Below, piece by piece: positions 16,938-29,863 of a stretch of DNA of 64,000 bases. The stretch covers positions 2,418,001 to 2,482,000 of the forward strand of contig NZ_CP159358.1 of the NCBI RefSeq assembly GCF_040500475.1. Direction: 5' to 3'. The notes under the pieces are model-generated. The model had not been told where the DNA came from, made no database searches, and was given only the letters and a program-made list of their open reading frames with translations. Every line of letters begins with the position of its first letter. The first letter of the stretch is position 1. Source of the DNA: Bacillus sp. Bos-x628 (lineage in GTDB: Bacteria; Bacillota; Bacilli; Bacillales; Bacillaceae). The position numbers were made by a program, and so were the translations under genes.

Positions 16938-18113
16938 TTGAGCAGAACTGTTATCGTAGCTGGAGCGAGAACGCCATTTGGAAAACTGGGAGGATCTTTA
17001 AGTAGTTTCACTGCCGCTGAATTAGGAGGGATGGCCATAAAGTCTACATTGGAAAAAGCCTCAGGTTCTCACGAGATAGATGAGATCATCATGGGAAGTG
17101 TGCTTCAAGGAGGTCAAGGGCAAATTCCTTCAAGGCAAGCGGCAAGATATGCTGATATTCCATGGTCAGTTCCAACGCAAACGATCAATAAAGTGTGTGC
17201 TTCTGGAATGCGTAGTGTGAGTGTAGCCGACCAAATCATTCGAGCTGGAGATGCACAAGTGATTGTGGCAGGCGGAATGGAGTCGATGTCTCATGCACCC
17301 TATCTTCTTAAAAAAGCAAGATGGGGCTACAAAATGGGAGATGATGCTGTGGAAGACGCTATGATTTCAGATGGATTAACCTGTTCATTTACAGGTGTTC
17401 ATATGGGCGAATATGGAAGTCATGCAGCGAAGGAACTTGGGATTACGCGAGAAGAACAGGATCTATGGGCGCTCAGAAGTCATGAGCGAGCTGTCGAAGC
17501 TCATAGGAGCGGTTTTTTCCAGAATGAAATCACCCCAGTCACGGTCAAGACTAAAAAAGGGGATCAATTCATGGCAGCAGATGAATCACCTCGGCGTGAT
17601 ACGTCATATGAAAGATTATCAAAGCTCATGCCTGTTTTTGATGCGAGCGGCACAATCACAGCTGGGAACGCACCTGGTGTCAATGATGGTGCATGTGCCC
17701 TCCTTTTAATGCAGGACACATATGCAGCACATCACGGTGAAAAACCAATGGCCGTCGTGCTTGGGCATGCACAGGTGGCACTAGAGGCAAAGGATTTCCC
17801 GAAAACCCCAGCTCTTGCAATCGAAAAGGTCTTACAGAAAACAGGAAAACGTTTAGAGGATATTGATTTGTTTGAAATCAATGAGGCCTTTTCTGCTGTA
17901 GTTTTGGCATGTGAGAAAATACTGGCGCTAGACCGGCGTAAAATAAACATCAACGGAGGGGCAGTAGCACTCGGTCATCCGATCGGAGCAAGTGGAACGC
18001 GCATGATACTGACCTTAATTCATGCATTGAAACAAAGAGGAGGCGGCATTGGTATCGGAGCCATTTGCAGTGGGGGCGGTCAAGGGGATGCATTGATGAT
18101 TCAGGTGGAATAA
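16938..18113 (+). CDS. Acetyl-CoA acetyltransferase / thiolase (MmgA-like)
   Basis: A 391-residue thiolase that cleaves 3-ketoacyl-CoA or condenses two acetyl-CoA. The nucleophile C87 is in NKVCASGM, the catalytic H347 in ALGHPIGASG and the acid-base C377 in AICSGGGQGD; GGMESMS is also present. The start is TTG at 16938, seven bases after GGAGGGA. The closest B. subtilis relative I recognise is MmgA of the mother-cell mmg operon, about 393 residues. Here it sits between fadF and acdA, where B. subtilis has no thiolase, implying a more complete beta-oxidation operon. Confidence 0.92.
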   Translation: MSRTVIVAGARTPFGKLGGSLSSFTAAELGGMAIKSTLEKASGSHEIDEIIMGSVLQGGQGQIPSRQAARYADIPWSVPTQTINKVCASGMRSVSVADQIIRAGDAQVIVAGGMESMSHAPYLLKKARWGYKMGDDAVEDAMISDGLTCSFTGVHMGEYGSHAAKELGITREEQDLWALRSHERAVEAHRSGFFQNEITPVTVKTKKGDQFMAADESPRRDTSYERLSKLMPVFDASGTITAGNAPGVNDGACALLLMQDTYAAHHGEKPMAVVLGHAQVALEAKDFPKTPALAIEKVLQKTGKRLEDIDLFEINEAFSAVVLACEKILALDRRKININGGAVALGHPIGASGTRMILTLIHALKQRGGGIGIGAICSGGGQGDALMIQVE

Positions 18114-18127
18114 AAGAGGAGGGGGTT

Positions 18128-18997
18128 ATGATCATGAGTACAGAAGAGACCGTCATGGTCGTCGGTGCTGGTCAAATGGGAACAGGGATTGCACAAGTAT
18201 TTGCACAGTCTGGTTATACCGTCCTGCTCCATGATGTAGCAGAAGAACAGGTCCATAGAGCCATTTCTTCCATGACCAAACAACTGACGAAGCGGGCGGA
18301 AAAAGGAAAAGTGGCACATCAAGCAGTCCGTGAGATCACGCAACGGCTTGCGGTCTCCACAGATTTAAAGGATGTAAAGCAGGCTCATATGGTGATTGAA
18401 GCTGCGTCAGAGCAAATGATCGTAAAAAAACAAATTTTTGAAACCCTTGATCAATATGCAGAGGATCAGGCGATATTTGCGACCAATACCTCTTCCTTGT
18501 CGATCACAGAATTAGCAGCAGTCACAAAAAGACCAGAGCAAGTCATTGGCATGCACTTTATGAATCCTGTCCCTGTCATGAAGCTTGTTGAGGTGATCCG
18601 AGCGTTGCAAACAAATGATCAAACCTATCAGATCGTTTGTGAAACAGCCAAAAAACTAGACAAAACACCGATTGAAGTAGAAGACTTTCCGGGTTTTATT
18701 TCAAATCGTATTTTGATGCCGATGATTAATGAAGCCATTTACGCCCTTTATGAAGGGGTGGCAGATGCAGAAAGTATTGATGGCATCATGACACTTGGCA
18801 TGAATCATCCAATGGGTCCGCTTCGTCTCGCCGATTTAATCGGGCTTGATACATGTTTATTTATTATGAATACTCTTCACGAGGGGCTGGGGGATAGTAA
18901 ATATCGACCTTGCCCACTCCTTAAAAAATATGTGAATGCGGGCTGGCTTGGCAAAAAGACAAAGAGAGGTTTTTACACATACCACGATCTCTCATAG
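18128..18997 (+). CDS. 3-hydroxyacyl-CoA (3-hydroxybutyryl-CoA) dehydrogenase, MmgB-like
   Basis: An NAD-dependent enzyme of about 289 residues that oxidises L-3-hydroxyacyl-CoA. The Rossmann loop VVGAGQMGTGIA opens the protein, the catalytic His lies in IGMHFMNPVPVMKLVE, and the C-terminal 3HCDH domain begins at DFPGFISNRILMPMINEA and ends with GWLGKKTKRGFYTY. GAGGAGGGGG lies upstream; ATG at 18128 or 18134 are both possible. It begins 15 bases after the thiolase. No enoyl-CoA hydratase gene is in the window, so that step must be encoded elsewhere. Confidence 0.9.
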   Translation: MIMSTEETVMVVGAGQMGTGIAQVFAQSGYTVLLHDVAEEQVHRAISSMTKQLTKRAEKGKVAHQAVREITQRLAVSTDLKDVKQAHMVIEAASEQMIVKKQIFETLDQYAEDQAIFATNTSSLSITELAAVTKRPEQVIGMHFMNPVPVMKLVEVIRALQTNDQTYQIVCETAKKLDKTPIEVEDFPGFISNRILMPMINEAIYALYEGVADAESIDGIMTLGMNHPMGPLRLADLIGLDTCLFIMNTLHEGLGDSKYRPCPLLKKYVNAGWLGKKTKRGFYTYHDLS

Positions 18998-19008
18998 GGG
19001 GAGTCAAG

Positions 19009-20124
19009 ATGGATGTTTTACTAACAGAAAAACAGCGTCTTTGGAGAGAACAGGTAGCGGAGTTTGCACATCAATATGTATTCCCTGAAATAGAGAACAT
19101 GGAAAAAGGCCGATTTCCTAGAAAACTTTTAACTGATATGAGTAAGCAAGGTTTCCTAGGTATTCCAATCCCTTCCGCATATCATGGATTAGGAGCAGAT
19201 TTTACAACCTATATTATTGCCATTCACGAACTGTCTAAAGTGAATGCGGCCATTGGTGTCATCGTTTCAGTTCATACATCCGTTGTGACAATGCCCATTT
19301 TAGCATTTGGCACGAGCCGGCAAAAAGAGTCATATGTTCCGTTGCTTGCTACTGGGCAGAAGCTGGGTGCATTCTGTCTGACAGAGCCTACGGCTGGGTC
19401 AGATGCTTCAAGTATTCTGCTAAGGGCGGAGCGATCAGACGAACATTATGTGTTAAATGGGACGAAGATTTTTATCACAAGTGGAGGAGAAGCAGATGTG
19501 TACCTTGTGTTTGCAGTGACGGACCCCTCTTCGACTAAAAAGAATATATCGGCTTTCATTGTTGAGAAAGGCACGCCAGGATTTACTGTTGGAAAAGATG
19601 AGAAAAAGATGGGACTTCATGGATCAAAAACAGTGACGCTTCATTTTGATGGGGTGCGCATCCCGAAGGAGCAGTTGCTCGGCGTTGAGGGAGAAGGCTT
19701 TCAAATTGCCATGTCGAGCTTAAATGCGGGGAGAATCGGCATCGCAGCACAAAGTCTTGGCATTGCAGAAGCAGCATTGACCGAGGCAGTATCTTATCTA
19801 AAGCAGCATCCAGCCGGGATTGAGACGACCATTCGCCTTGGCGATATGGCGGCTAAATGGGAAGCGGCTAAGCTGCTTGTCTATCAGGCCGCATCTTATA
19901 AACAAGCGAATCGACCGGTCACAAAGGAGGCTTCGATGGCAAAATTATTTGCTTCCAAAGCGGCGGTCGAGATCAGTACAGAGGCCATCCATTTGCTTGG
20001 CATGGCGGGTTATACAAACAGATACAAGGCAGAACGCTATTTTCGTGATGCGAAGATTTGTGAAATATATGAAGGAACAAGTGAAATTCAAAGGCTAGTC
20101 ATTTGTAAACAGCTAATGAAATGA
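19009..20124 (+). CDS. Acyl-CoA dehydrogenase-like protein lacking the RxQFG segment
   Basis: A 371-residue flavoprotein of the acyl-CoA dehydrogenase family, clearly paralogous to the next gene. N-terminal helical, middle beta ([30 protein letters not shown]) and C-terminal helical domains are all present, as is the catalytic Glu in [10 protein letters not shown]. However, where the neighbour reads [20 protein letters not shown], this protein reads [13 protein letters not shown]. About seven to nine residues are lost, including the conserved Arg-Gln-Phe-Gly that contacts FAD of the partner subunit. Activity is therefore uncertain. It starts at ATG 19009 after GGGGGAG, 11 bases after the previous gene. 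Confidence 0.88.
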   Translation: MDVLLTEKQRLWREQVAEFAHQYVFPEIENMEKGRFPRKLLTDMSKQGFLGIPIPSAYHGLGADFTTYIIAIHELSKVNAAIGVIVSVHTSVVTMPILAFGTSRQKESYVPLLATGQKLGAFCLTEPTAGSDASSILLRAERSDEHYVLNGTKIFITSGGEADVYLVFAVTDPSSTKKNISAFIVEKGTPGFTVGKDEKKMGLHGSKTVTLHFDGVRIPKEQLLGVEGEGFQIAMSSLNAGRIGIAAQSLGIAEAALTEAVSYLKQHPAGIETTIRLGDMAAKWEAAKLLVYQAASYKQANRPVTKEASMAKLFASKAAVEISTEAIHLLGMAGYTNRYKAERYFRDAKICEIYEGTSEIQRLVICKQLMK

Positions 20125-20134
20125 GGTGCCGCGT

Positions 20135-21277
20135 ATGCAGTTCCAATTAAGCGATGAACATGAAATGATACAAAAAATGGTGAGAGACTTTGCAAAAAAT
20201 GAAGTAGAGCCAACAGCAGCAGAGCGAGACGAGACAGAAACTTACGATCCAACCATTTTTCGTAAGATGGCGGAGCTTGGGTTAACAGGGATTCCTTGGC
20301 CAGAGGAAGTTGGCGGTATCGGTAGTGATTATTTGGCATATGTGATTGCTATTGAGGAGCTCTCAAGGGTATGCGCCTCCACTGGTGTAACACTGTCCGC
20401 ACACACATCACTTGCCTCGTGGCCCATCTATTCATTTGGAACAGATGAGCAAAAGGAGAAGTACTTAAAGCCGCTGGCAGAGGGGCAAAAGGTAGGGGCA
20501 TATGCACTGACTGAAAGTGGTTCCGGATCGGATGCCGGCGGTATGAAGACAACAGCGGTGAAAGTAGGAGACGAATACGTATTAAACGGTGCGAAGATAT
20601 TTATTACAAATGGTGGGATTGCAGATTTTTATATTGTGTTTGCAGTGACAGACCCAGAGGCAAACTCTCGGAATATCACTGCCTTTATTGTAGAAAAAGA
20701 GACGCCAGGTTTTTCCGTTGGCAAAAAGGAAAGTAAACTTGGTATACGTTCCTCTCCAACGACTGAAATTGTTTTTGAAGAATGTCGTCTTCATGAAGAG
20801 AATCGCCTCGGTCAAGAAGGGGAAGGCTTCAAAATCGCAATGATGACGCTGGACGGTGGAAGAAATGGAATTGCTGCACAGGCTGTCGGGATTGCTCAAG
20901 GTGCACTCGATGCAGCGGTTACCTATGCAAAAGAGCGCCGACAATTTGGAAAGCCAATCATTCAGTTGCAAGGTATCGCTTTCAAATTAGCAGATATGGC
21001 TACAGCCATTGAGGCTGCAAGGTTGCTCACATATCAGGCGGCGTGGCTTGAATCAAATGGCCTTCCTTATGGAAAGGAATCAGCCATGTCCAAACTCTTT
21101 GCTGGTGATACAGCCATGAAGGTGACAACAGAAGCGGTTCAGATCTTTGGCGGGTACGGCTATACAAAGGATTATCCAGTTGAACGCTACATGCGTGATG
21201 CGAAAATCACGCAAATCTATGAAGGAACGCAGGAAATACAGCGGCTTGTTATCTCAAGGAAACTGCTAGATATTTAG
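20135..21277 (+). CDS. acdA: Acyl-CoA dehydrogenase AcdA
   Basis: A 380-residue FAD enzyme making the trans-2-enoyl-CoA in beta-oxidation. The motifs [32 protein letters not shown] and the catalytic Glu in YEGTQEIQR are complete. The start [12 protein letters not shown] matches B. subtilis AcdA and follows TGAGGTG; a GTG three codons earlier is in frame but too close to the Shine-Dalgarno. It is the last gene of the fad operon and is followed by a hairpin. In B. subtilis acdA directly follows fadF; here three genes separate them. Confidence 0.94.
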   Translation: MQFQLSDEHEMIQKMVRDFAKNEVEPTAAERDETETYDPTIFRKMAELGLTGIPWPEEVGGIGSDYLAYVIAIEELSRVCASTGVTLSAHTSLASWPIYSFGTDEQKEKYLKPLAEGQKVGAYALTESGSGSDAGGMKTTAVKVGDEYVLNGAKIFITNGGIADFYIVFAVTDPEANSRNITAFIVEKETPGFSVGKKESKLGIRSSPTTEIVFEECRLHEENRLGQEGEGFKIAMMTLDGGRNGIAAQAVGIAQGALDAAVTYAKERRQFGKPIIQLQGIAFKLADMATAIEAARLLTYQAAWLESNGLPYGKESAMSKLFAGDTAMKVTTEAVQIFGGYGYTKDYPVERYMRDAKITQIYEGTQEIQRLVISRKLLDI

Positions 21278-21288
21278 AAAATGAGCAC

Positions 21289-21316
21289 AGACCACCTCAA
21301 TCAAGGTGGTCTATTT
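21289..21316 (+). terminator. Probable terminator of the fad operon
   Basis: AGACCACCT and AGGTGGTCT form a perfect nine-base stem with a six-base loop; the T tract (ATTTCAAT) is weak. Confidence 0.6.
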
Positions 21317-22012
21317 CAATCGGTTTCTATGGGCTGAGTAATACGGTGAAAAGGTAACTGGCTGTTTCGACTTCATCCACTCTTGGCAAACACAAAACAG
21401 ACAAAAGATTCCATAATCAAATTTTTAAAGAAGAATAGTAATCAGAAAGAATTGATTGTGCTTTAAATCCTGTGCTGATGCTTTGAACCGCATATCTGCA
21501 TAAAGACAAACCATCCCAAATACGATCAAGTGAATAGGGTGAGGATGAAGTATATTTTCTTACCTTTAGGTGCGATTCGGTTAACCACCTTACTCGTAGA
21601 TGGTCCAACAATCCACATCTTAATTTAATTCGATCAACCTCTCAAAATTAGTCACTTCACATCAAATTGATGTAAGTGAACAAAATGTGAAGCAACTATA
21701 CTCCACTTGAAAATAGATAAAGAGGCTTGAAACACTCGTTATCATTTATCAGAAATGGGGTTGGATAGAAGACAAGTAAAAAGGCACATTTGAAGTGTTC
21801 TCACATGCAATTCGACCTAAAACTGAACAAATGATGGACATCTCGATTCTCCTCATGAGAAAAAATCAAAATTTAACTACGATAAAGGTGGCATAAACTC
21901 CCCTCATTTGTTTATAATGAGAGGTATGGTTTGTCGTCAGAATAAGGTATAAATACTTATTATTTCACTGATAAATGGATACATACATGTAATAGAAAGG
22001 GAGTGTCTGACC
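21317..22012. other. Gene-poor spacer between acdA and rpoE
   Basis: About 700 bases without a supported gene. On the minus strand 21611-21417 a frame stays open for 64 codons (it reads TESHLKVRKYTSSSPYSLDR, then IWDGLSLCRYAVQSISTG) and extends without a clear start to about 21650; it has no ribosome site I trust and I do not recognise it. It could be a decayed gene. The rpoE promoter must lie in the last 200 bases; TATAAT-like stretches occur near 21915 but none has a convincing -35 partner. Confidence 0.4.
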
Positions 22013-24384
<2,372 letters not shown>

Positions 24385-24391
24385 AACAAAA

Positions 24392-24427
24392 AACTGCCGA
24401 GATGATCATGTTCTCGGCAGTTTTTTT
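24392..24427. terminator. Bidirectional terminator between pyrG and ywjG
   Basis: AAACTGCCGAGA pairs with TCTCGGCAGTTT, A-rich on the left and T-rich on the right, between convergent genes. Confidence 0.9.
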
Positions 24428-24956
24428 ATTCGTATTCTTCTATGATTTCTTTAACAGTAAAAGAAAGTGCGTGGTACACGTATAAGCATGTCATCAAAGC
24501 AGGATAACCGAACCGTGTTCCATCCTCAGCAGGTACAAGTGGTTTTTTGAGCTGGAAATCAATGTGGACATCACAATGTTCCTCAATCGTTGACGGTTCT
24601 GTTTGTGATGGTCCCACACCTACAATCGGTATACCTTGTGCATAAAGCTCTTTGACAAGTGATTTAATTTCCTCGTCTTCTGGATCGGAATAAAAAAGGA
24701 GCACCCTGTCACCTGCATGGAGTGAGGCACGTTCTTTTTGATCATGGGGAAGCACGTTGGCACTCGGAAATGGTTCCTTGCTTTCGGATGCTTCTATGGC
24801 CACAGCCGCTAGTTCGTGCTTACCGTAAAAATAAACAGAATGTCCACTCACCACGGCCTGGGCAAGAAGGCGTGCACCGTCTTCAATAGATTCTGCTTCC
24901 TTTTCTCCAATACGTGAAAAAATACCCGATAACTGGGTTGTAAAAATTTTTAACAA
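24426..24956 (-). CDS. ywjG: YwjG, DUF2529 SIS-like protein
   Basis: A 176-residue cytosolic protein. It has the look of a SIS/GmhA-type Rossmann fold: GHSVYFYGKHELAAVAIEAS near residue 35, then GDRVLLFYSDPEDEEIKSLV, then GIPIVGVGPS. These segments suggest sugar-phosphate or nucleotide binding, but function is unknown. The start is TTG at 24956, ten bases after GGAGG. It is divergent from spo0F, as in B. subtilis. Confidence 0.9.
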   Translation of the reverse strand: MLKIFTTQLSGIFSRIGEKEAESIEDGARLLAQAVVSGHSVYFYGKHELAAVAIEASESKEPFPSANVLPHDQKERASLHAGDRVLLFYSDPEDEEIKSLVKELYAQGIPIVGVGPSQTEPSTIEEHCDVHIDFQLKKPLVPAEDGTRFGYPALMTCLYVYHALSFTVKEIIEEYE

Positions 24957-25114
24957 GACTCATTTCCTCCTTCGGTCAGATCATTTTATAATAGAATCTC
25001 AAGAGAATATTAGGAAAAATGCTCAGAAAATCTCAGAAAATGTCGTAAAGTAAACTATTATAAATAAAGGAAATGTGAAAATCAAACAGAATTATTTAAC
25101 AACTGCTCTTTTTA

Positions 25115-25121
25115 TGACGAA
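25115..25121 (+). promoter_or_regulatory. Candidate Spo0A box upstream of spo0F
   Basis: TGACGAA fits the 0A box TGNCGAA and lies 25 bases before the spo0F start; a related TGTCGTA is further upstream near 25040. B. subtilis spo0F is under Spo0A control. I could not assign the sigma-H promoter with confidence. Confidence 0.45.
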
Positions 25122-25146
25122 AAATGAAAGCAATGGGGTGTAACGG

Positions 25147-25521
25147 ATGAATGAGAAAATTTTAATTGTCGACGATCAGTACGGTATTAGAATATTGCTG
25201 AATGAAGTGTTTCATAAAGAAGGCTATCAAACTTTCCAAGCAGCGAATGGACTTCAGGCGTTAGATATTGTGAAAAACCATAGACCGAACCTCGTCCTGC
25301 TTGATATGAAAATACCCGGAATGGATGGAATTGAGATTTTAAAACGCATGAAATTAATTGATGAAGATATTCGCGTCATCATTATGACAGCGTATGGTGA
25401 ACTGGACATGATCCAAGAGTCAAAAGAACTTGGCGCACTTACTCATTTTGCAAAACCATTTGATATTGATGAAATCAGAGATGCTGTAAAAGAATATTTG
25501 CCGCTTGAAACAAATGGTTAG
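25147..25521 (+). CDS. spo0F: Sporulation phosphorelay response regulator Spo0F
   Basis: A 124-residue single receiver domain with no output domain. It takes phosphate from the sporulation kinases and passes it to Spo0B, and so to Spo0A. The acidic pocket D9-D10, phosphoacceptor D53 in [11 protein letters not shown], switch T81 and invariant K103 in FAKPFD are all present; numbering is one less than B. subtilis because one initial Met is missing. GGGG site eight bases upstream. Confidence 0.98.
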   Translation: MNEKILIVDDQYGIRILLNEVFHKEGYQTFQAANGLQALDIVKNHRPNLVLLDMKIPGMDGIEILKRMKLIDEDIRVIIMTAYGELDMIQESKELGALTHFAKPFDIDEIRDAVKEYLPLETNG

Positions 25522-25549
25522 ATGGAAATGATTGAATCGATTCATTCTG

Positions 25550-25578
25550 TTGCCGATTTGTCGAATAATTGGTATTCT
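25550..25578 (+). promoter_or_regulatory. Sigma-A promoter for fbaA
   Basis: TTGCCG and TATTCT separated by 17 bases, giving a leader of about 105 bases to fbaA. Confidence 0.55.
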
Positions 25579-25611
25579 AGATAAGAAGAAGAAAGCGATC
25601 TAAGTGTACAT

Positions 25612-25632
25612 ATGACGAGAAATTCTGGTCAT
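25612..25632. promoter_or_regulatory. Imperfect palindrome in the fbaA leader
   Basis: ATGAC-G-AGAA-A-TTCT-G-GTCAT is a 21-base inverted repeat with one mismatched pair. It is downstream of the predicted start site and lacks a T tract, so it is either an operator or an RNA hairpin. No known regulator is assigned. Confidence 0.4.
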
Positions 25633-25691
25633 GCTAGGGTGGAGAGCTTTTTTTAGTAAGCAAATTAGCTACATAGGGAGGATTTTTCATC

Positions 25692-26549
25692 ATGCCTTTA
25701 GTTTCAATGACAGAAATGTTGAAAGATGCAAAAGAAAAAGGTTATGCTGTCGGACAGTTTAACTTAAATAACTTAGAATTTACGCAAGCGATTTTACAAG
25801 CTGCTGAAGCTGAGAAGTCTCCAGTCATCTTAGGAGTATCAGAAGGAGCAGGACGCTACATGGGTGGCTTCAAAACAGTTGTCGCTATGGTGAAAGCGTT
25901 AATTGAAGAATATAATGTAACAGTTCCTGTTGCGATTCATTTAGATCACGGTTCAAGCTTTGAATCTTGTGCGAAAGCGATCCATGCAGGATTTACTTCT
26001 GTTATGATTGATGCTTCACACCATCCATTTGAAGAGAATGTGGAAATAACTGCAAAAGTAGTAGAACTTGCACATATCCACGGTGTATCTGTAGAAGCTG
26101 AGCTTGGAACTGTTGGCGGACAAGAAGATGACGTGATCGCTGATGGTGTTATTTATGCTGATCCAAAAGAATGTCAAGAGCTTGTAGAACGTACTGGCAT
26201 TGACTGTCTTGCGCCTGCACTAGGCTCTGTGCATGGTCCATACAAAGGTGAACCAAACCTTGGTTTCGCTGAAATGGAAGAAATTGGAAAAACAACTGGT
26301 CTTCCGCTTGTTCTTCATGGCGGAACAGGCATCCCAACTGCTGATATCAAGCGTGCAATCTCACTTGGTACAGCAAAAATCAATGTCAACACTGAAAACC
26401 AAATTGCTTCTGCAAAAGCAGTTCGCGAAACACTTGCTGCAAAAACAGAAGAGTATGATCCACGTAAATATCTTGGACCAGCTCGTGACGCAATTAAAGC
26501 GACTGTTATCGGCAAAATGCGCGAATTTGGTTCTTCTAACCAAGCATAA
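25692..26549 (+). CDS. fbaA: Class II fructose-1,6-bisphosphate aldolase
   Basis: A 285-residue zinc aldolase that splits fructose-1,6-bisphosphate in glycolysis and forms it in gluconeogenesis. The motifs [11 protein letters not shown] (catalytic Asp and zinc His), [24 protein letters not shown] and LHGGTGIP mark the active site and phosphate site. Length equals B. subtilis FbaA. TAGGGAGG lies upstream. Tal, murAB and glpX follow on the same strand. Confidence 0.97.
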   Translation: MPLVSMTEMLKDAKEKGYAVGQFNLNNLEFTQAILQAAEAEKSPVILGVSEGAGRYMGGFKTVVAMVKALIEEYNVTVPVAIHLDHGSSFESCAKAIHAGFTSVMIDASHHPFEENVEITAKVVELAHIHGVSVEAELGTVGGQEDDVIADGVIYADPKECQELVERTGIDCLAPALGSVHGPYKGEPNLGFAEMEEIGKTTGLPLVLHGGTGIPTADIKRAISLGTAKINVNTENQIASAKAVRETLAAKTEEYDPRKYLGPARDAIKATVIGKMREFGSSNQA

Positions 26550-26561
26550 TTTGATGAGAAC

Positions 26562-26594
26562 CGAGAGCCGCCTGAGTCACAGGCGGTTTTCTCC
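26562..26594 (+). terminator. Hairpin after fbaA
   Basis: GAGAGCCGCCTG pairs imperfectly with CAGGCGGTTTTCTC. The T content is inside the right arm, so termination may be partial before tal. Confidence 0.5.
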
Positions 26595-26645
26595 ATATCT
26601 TGAGAAAGCGCAAACAAATTTACATGTCAGACAATTTATTGATAG

Positions 26646-27299
<654 letters not shown>

Positions 27300-27547
27300 G
27301 TGATTGTGGCAGGCGGAAAAAGTCTTCCGTTTGCCGCAGTTTCTTGCGAAAACGCTAAGAAATGTTTTGTGCAAAGAAGAGAACATCACAGCCTCGCAAA
27401 GCTTCGATTATTTTTCTTCCGACAAATTTCGTTTAACCTGTATTCTTTCTTTAGATATTGGCTAAATTTTGGACAAGACCTTTTTAAGCGCGACATCCAC
27501 AATCAATATAACTCCAACAGTGATCTTCTTTAAGAAGGGAGATAAAT

Positions 27548-28837
27548 ATGGAAAAGTTAAACATTGCCGGCGGTGATCCCCTTCGCGGAACCGTACATAT
27601 TAGTGGTGCAAAAAATAGTGCTGTTGCACTGATTCCTGCCACGATTCTCGCTGATTCCCCAGTCACAATTGAGGGCCTTCCGCATATTTCAGATATTTAC
27701 ACATTAAGAGATCTTTTAGAAGAAATCGGTGGGAAGGTCATATTTGAAAAGGGGGAAATGGTTGTCAATCCTGCAAATATGATTAGCATGCCGCTTCCAA
27801 ATGGGAAAGTGAAAAAACTGCGTGCGTCCTATTATTTAATGGGTGCTATGCTTGGCAGGTTCAAACAAGCTGTCATTGGTTTGCCAGGAGGATGTCATCT
27901 AGGACCTAGGCCGATTGATCAGCATATCAAAGGCTTTGAAGCACTTGGGGCAGAAGTGACAAACGAGCAGGGTGCAATTTATTTACGTGCCGAAAAATTA
28001 GTCGGAGCCCGCATTTATCTTGATGTTGTCAGTGTAGGTGCGACCATCAATATTATGCTTGCTGCCGTGCTGGCTGAAGGAAAAACAGTCATAGAAAATG
28101 CCGCAAAGGAGCCTGAAATCATTGATGTGGCTACACTACTTGCAAGCATGGGAGCAAAAATCAAAGGGGCGGGTACAGATGTCATTCGTATTGAGGGTGT
28201 AGAATCTCTACACGGCTGCAAACATTCAATCATCCCTGACCGCATTGAAGCAGGTACATTTTTAATTGCTGGTGCTGCGATGGGGGATGAAGTTGTACTT
28301 GATAATGTCATACCAACTCATTTAGAATCAATTACGGCGAAACTTAGAGAGATGGGGTTCATAATTGAAACGAGCAACGATCAGATGCTGATTGTTGGGA
28401 AAAATGAAGGACTCAAGCCTGTCGATATCAAAACCCTTGTGTATCCAGGCTTTCCGACTGACCTCCAACAGCCGATGACGGCACTGTTAACAAAAGCGAA
28501 AGGCACAAGTGTGGTCACAGATACGATCTACTCTGCCCGTTTTAAGCACATTGACGAATTGCGCCGAATGGGTGCAAACATGAAAGTTGAGGGGAGATCT
28601 GCCATTATCACAGGACAAACACAGCTTCAAGGTGCAAAAGTAAAAGCGAGTGATTTGAGAGCGGGTGCTTGTCTAGTGGTTGCAGGATTAATGGCAGACG
28701 GTGTGACTGAAATCACAGGGCTTGAACATATTGACAGAGGATATAGTATGCTTGAGGAGAAGCTTGAAGGCTTGGGTGCAACCATCTGGCGTGAAAAGCT
28801 GAATGACCGAGAAATAGAAGAACTTCAAAATTCATAA
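27548..28837 (+). CDS. murAB: UDP-N-acetylglucosamine 1-carboxyvinyltransferase paralogue MurAB (MurZ)
   Basis: A 429-residue EPSP-synthase-fold enzyme adding enolpyruvate to UDP-GlcNAc, the first committed step of peptidoglycan synthesis. The fosfomycin-target Cys lies in [29 protein letters not shown] near the N-terminus and RIEAGTF are also intact. It is the second MurA in the window; murAA at 55058 is the main one in B. subtilis, while MurAB is dispensable. AAGGGAG precedes the ATG. The 248 bases before it contain a GC-rich hairpin at 27308-27335 without a clear T run. Confidence 0.96.
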   Translation: MEKLNIAGGDPLRGTVHISGAKNSAVALIPATILADSPVTIEGLPHISDIYTLRDLLEEIGGKVIFEKGEMVVNPANMISMPLPNGKVKKLRASYYLMGAMLGRFKQAVIGLPGGCHLGPRPIDQHIKGFEALGAEVTNEQGAIYLRAEKLVGARIYLDVVSVGATINIMLAAVLAEGKTVIENAAKEPEIIDVATLLASMGAKIKGAGTDVIRIEGVESLHGCKHSIIPDRIEAGTFLIAGAAMGDEVVLDNVIPTHLESITAKLREMGFIIETSNDQMLIVGKNEGLKPVDIKTLVYPGFPTDLQQPMTALLTKAKGTSVVTDTIYSARFKHIDELRRMGANMKVEGRSAIITGQTQLQGAKVKASDLRAGACLVVAGLMADGVTEITGLEHIDRGYSMLEEKLEGLGATIWREKLNDREIEELQNS

Positions 28838-28869
28838 GGCTTTGACTGTGAGAGGAGATTTGGACAAAA

Positions 28870-29835
28870 ATGGAAAGAAGTTTATCAATGGAACTAGTAC
28901 GGGTGACAGAAGCAGCCGCGTTGAAATCTGCCCGCTGGATGGGAAGAGGGAAGAAAGACGAAGCGGATGACGCTGCAACTAGTGCGATGCGTGATGTATT
29001 TGACACAATTCCAATGAAGGGAACAGTCGTCATCGGCGAGGGAGAAATGGACGAAGCACCAATGCTTTATATCGGGGAAAAGCTTGGGAACGGATATGGA
29101 CCTCGCGTTGACGTAGCCGTTGACCCACTGGAAGGAACAAATATTGTGGCAAGCGGCGGCTGGAATGCATTAGCTGTTATCGCTGTTGCTGATCATGGCA
29201 ACTTGCTGAATGCACCTGATATGTACATGGATAAAATCGCAGTTGGTCCAGAAGCGGTAGGCTGTATCGATATTGAAGCACCTGTCATTGATAATCTTCG
29301 CGCTGTTGCAAAAGCGAAAAACAAAGATATTGAAGATGTTGTTGCAACGATTCTAAACAGAGATCGACACGAGAAAATTATTGCAGAGCTGAGAGAAGCA
29401 GGAGCAAGAATTAAACTGATCGACGATGGTGACGTTGCAGGTGCTATTAATACAGCATTTGATCATACAGGTGTTGATATTCTATTTGGTTCAGGTGGAG
29501 CGCCAGAGGGTGTCCTTTCTGCTGTTGCATTAAAGGCACTTGGTGGTGAAATTCATGGTAAGCTTCTTCCTCAAAGTGAAGAAGAGATGAGACGCTGTGA
29601 GAAAATGGGTCTAGATGTTGGAAAAGTTTTACGAATGGAAGATCTCGTAAAAGGGGATGACGCCATTTTTGCAGCTACCGGAGTGACAGATGGCGAGTTA
29701 TTAAAAGGTGTACAATTTAAAGGGTCTGTTGGAACAACGCACAGTGTTGTCATGCGTGCGAAATCGGGTACTGTTCGATTCGTAGATGGCAGACACAGCT
29801 TAAAGAAAAAACCGAATCTTGTCATTCGTCCGTAA
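28870..29835 (+). CDS. glpX: Class II fructose-1,6-bisphosphatase GlpX
   Basis: A 321-residue phosphatase for gluconeogenesis. [43 protein letters not shown] and [16 protein letters not shown] are the metal and phosphate motifs of the GlpX family. Length equals B. subtilis GlpX. GAGAGGAG sits upstream. It follows murAB by 32 bases and is closed by a good terminator, so both are probably one transcript. Confidence 0.96.
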   Translation: MERSLSMELVRVTEAAALKSARWMGRGKKDEADDAATSAMRDVFDTIPMKGTVVIGEGEMDEAPMLYIGEKLGNGYGPRVDVAVDPLEGTNIVASGGWNALAVIAVADHGNLLNAPDMYMDKIAVGPEAVGCIDIEAPVIDNLRAVAKAKNKDIEDVVATILNRDRHEKIIAELREAGARIKLIDDGDVAGAINTAFDHTGVDILFGSGGAPEGVLSAVALKALGGEIHGKLLPQSEEEMRRCEKMGLDVGKVLRMEDLVKGDDAIFAATGVTDGELLKGVQFKGSVGTTHSVVMRAKSGTVRFVDGRHSLKKKPNLVIRP

Positions 29836-29836
29836 G

Positions 29837-29863
29837 AAAGCGGGTATCATTACCCGCTTTTCT
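29837..29863 (+). terminator. Terminator after glpX
   Basis: AAAGCGGGTA and TACCCGCTTT form a perfect ten-base stem with a TCAT loop, then TTCT. Confidence 0.88.

Noticed and set aside
24960-25146. A sigma-H promoter for spo0F
   Set aside because: AGGAAAAAT and CAGAAAAT occur but not at the required spacing; expected from B. subtilis but not demonstrable here by eye.
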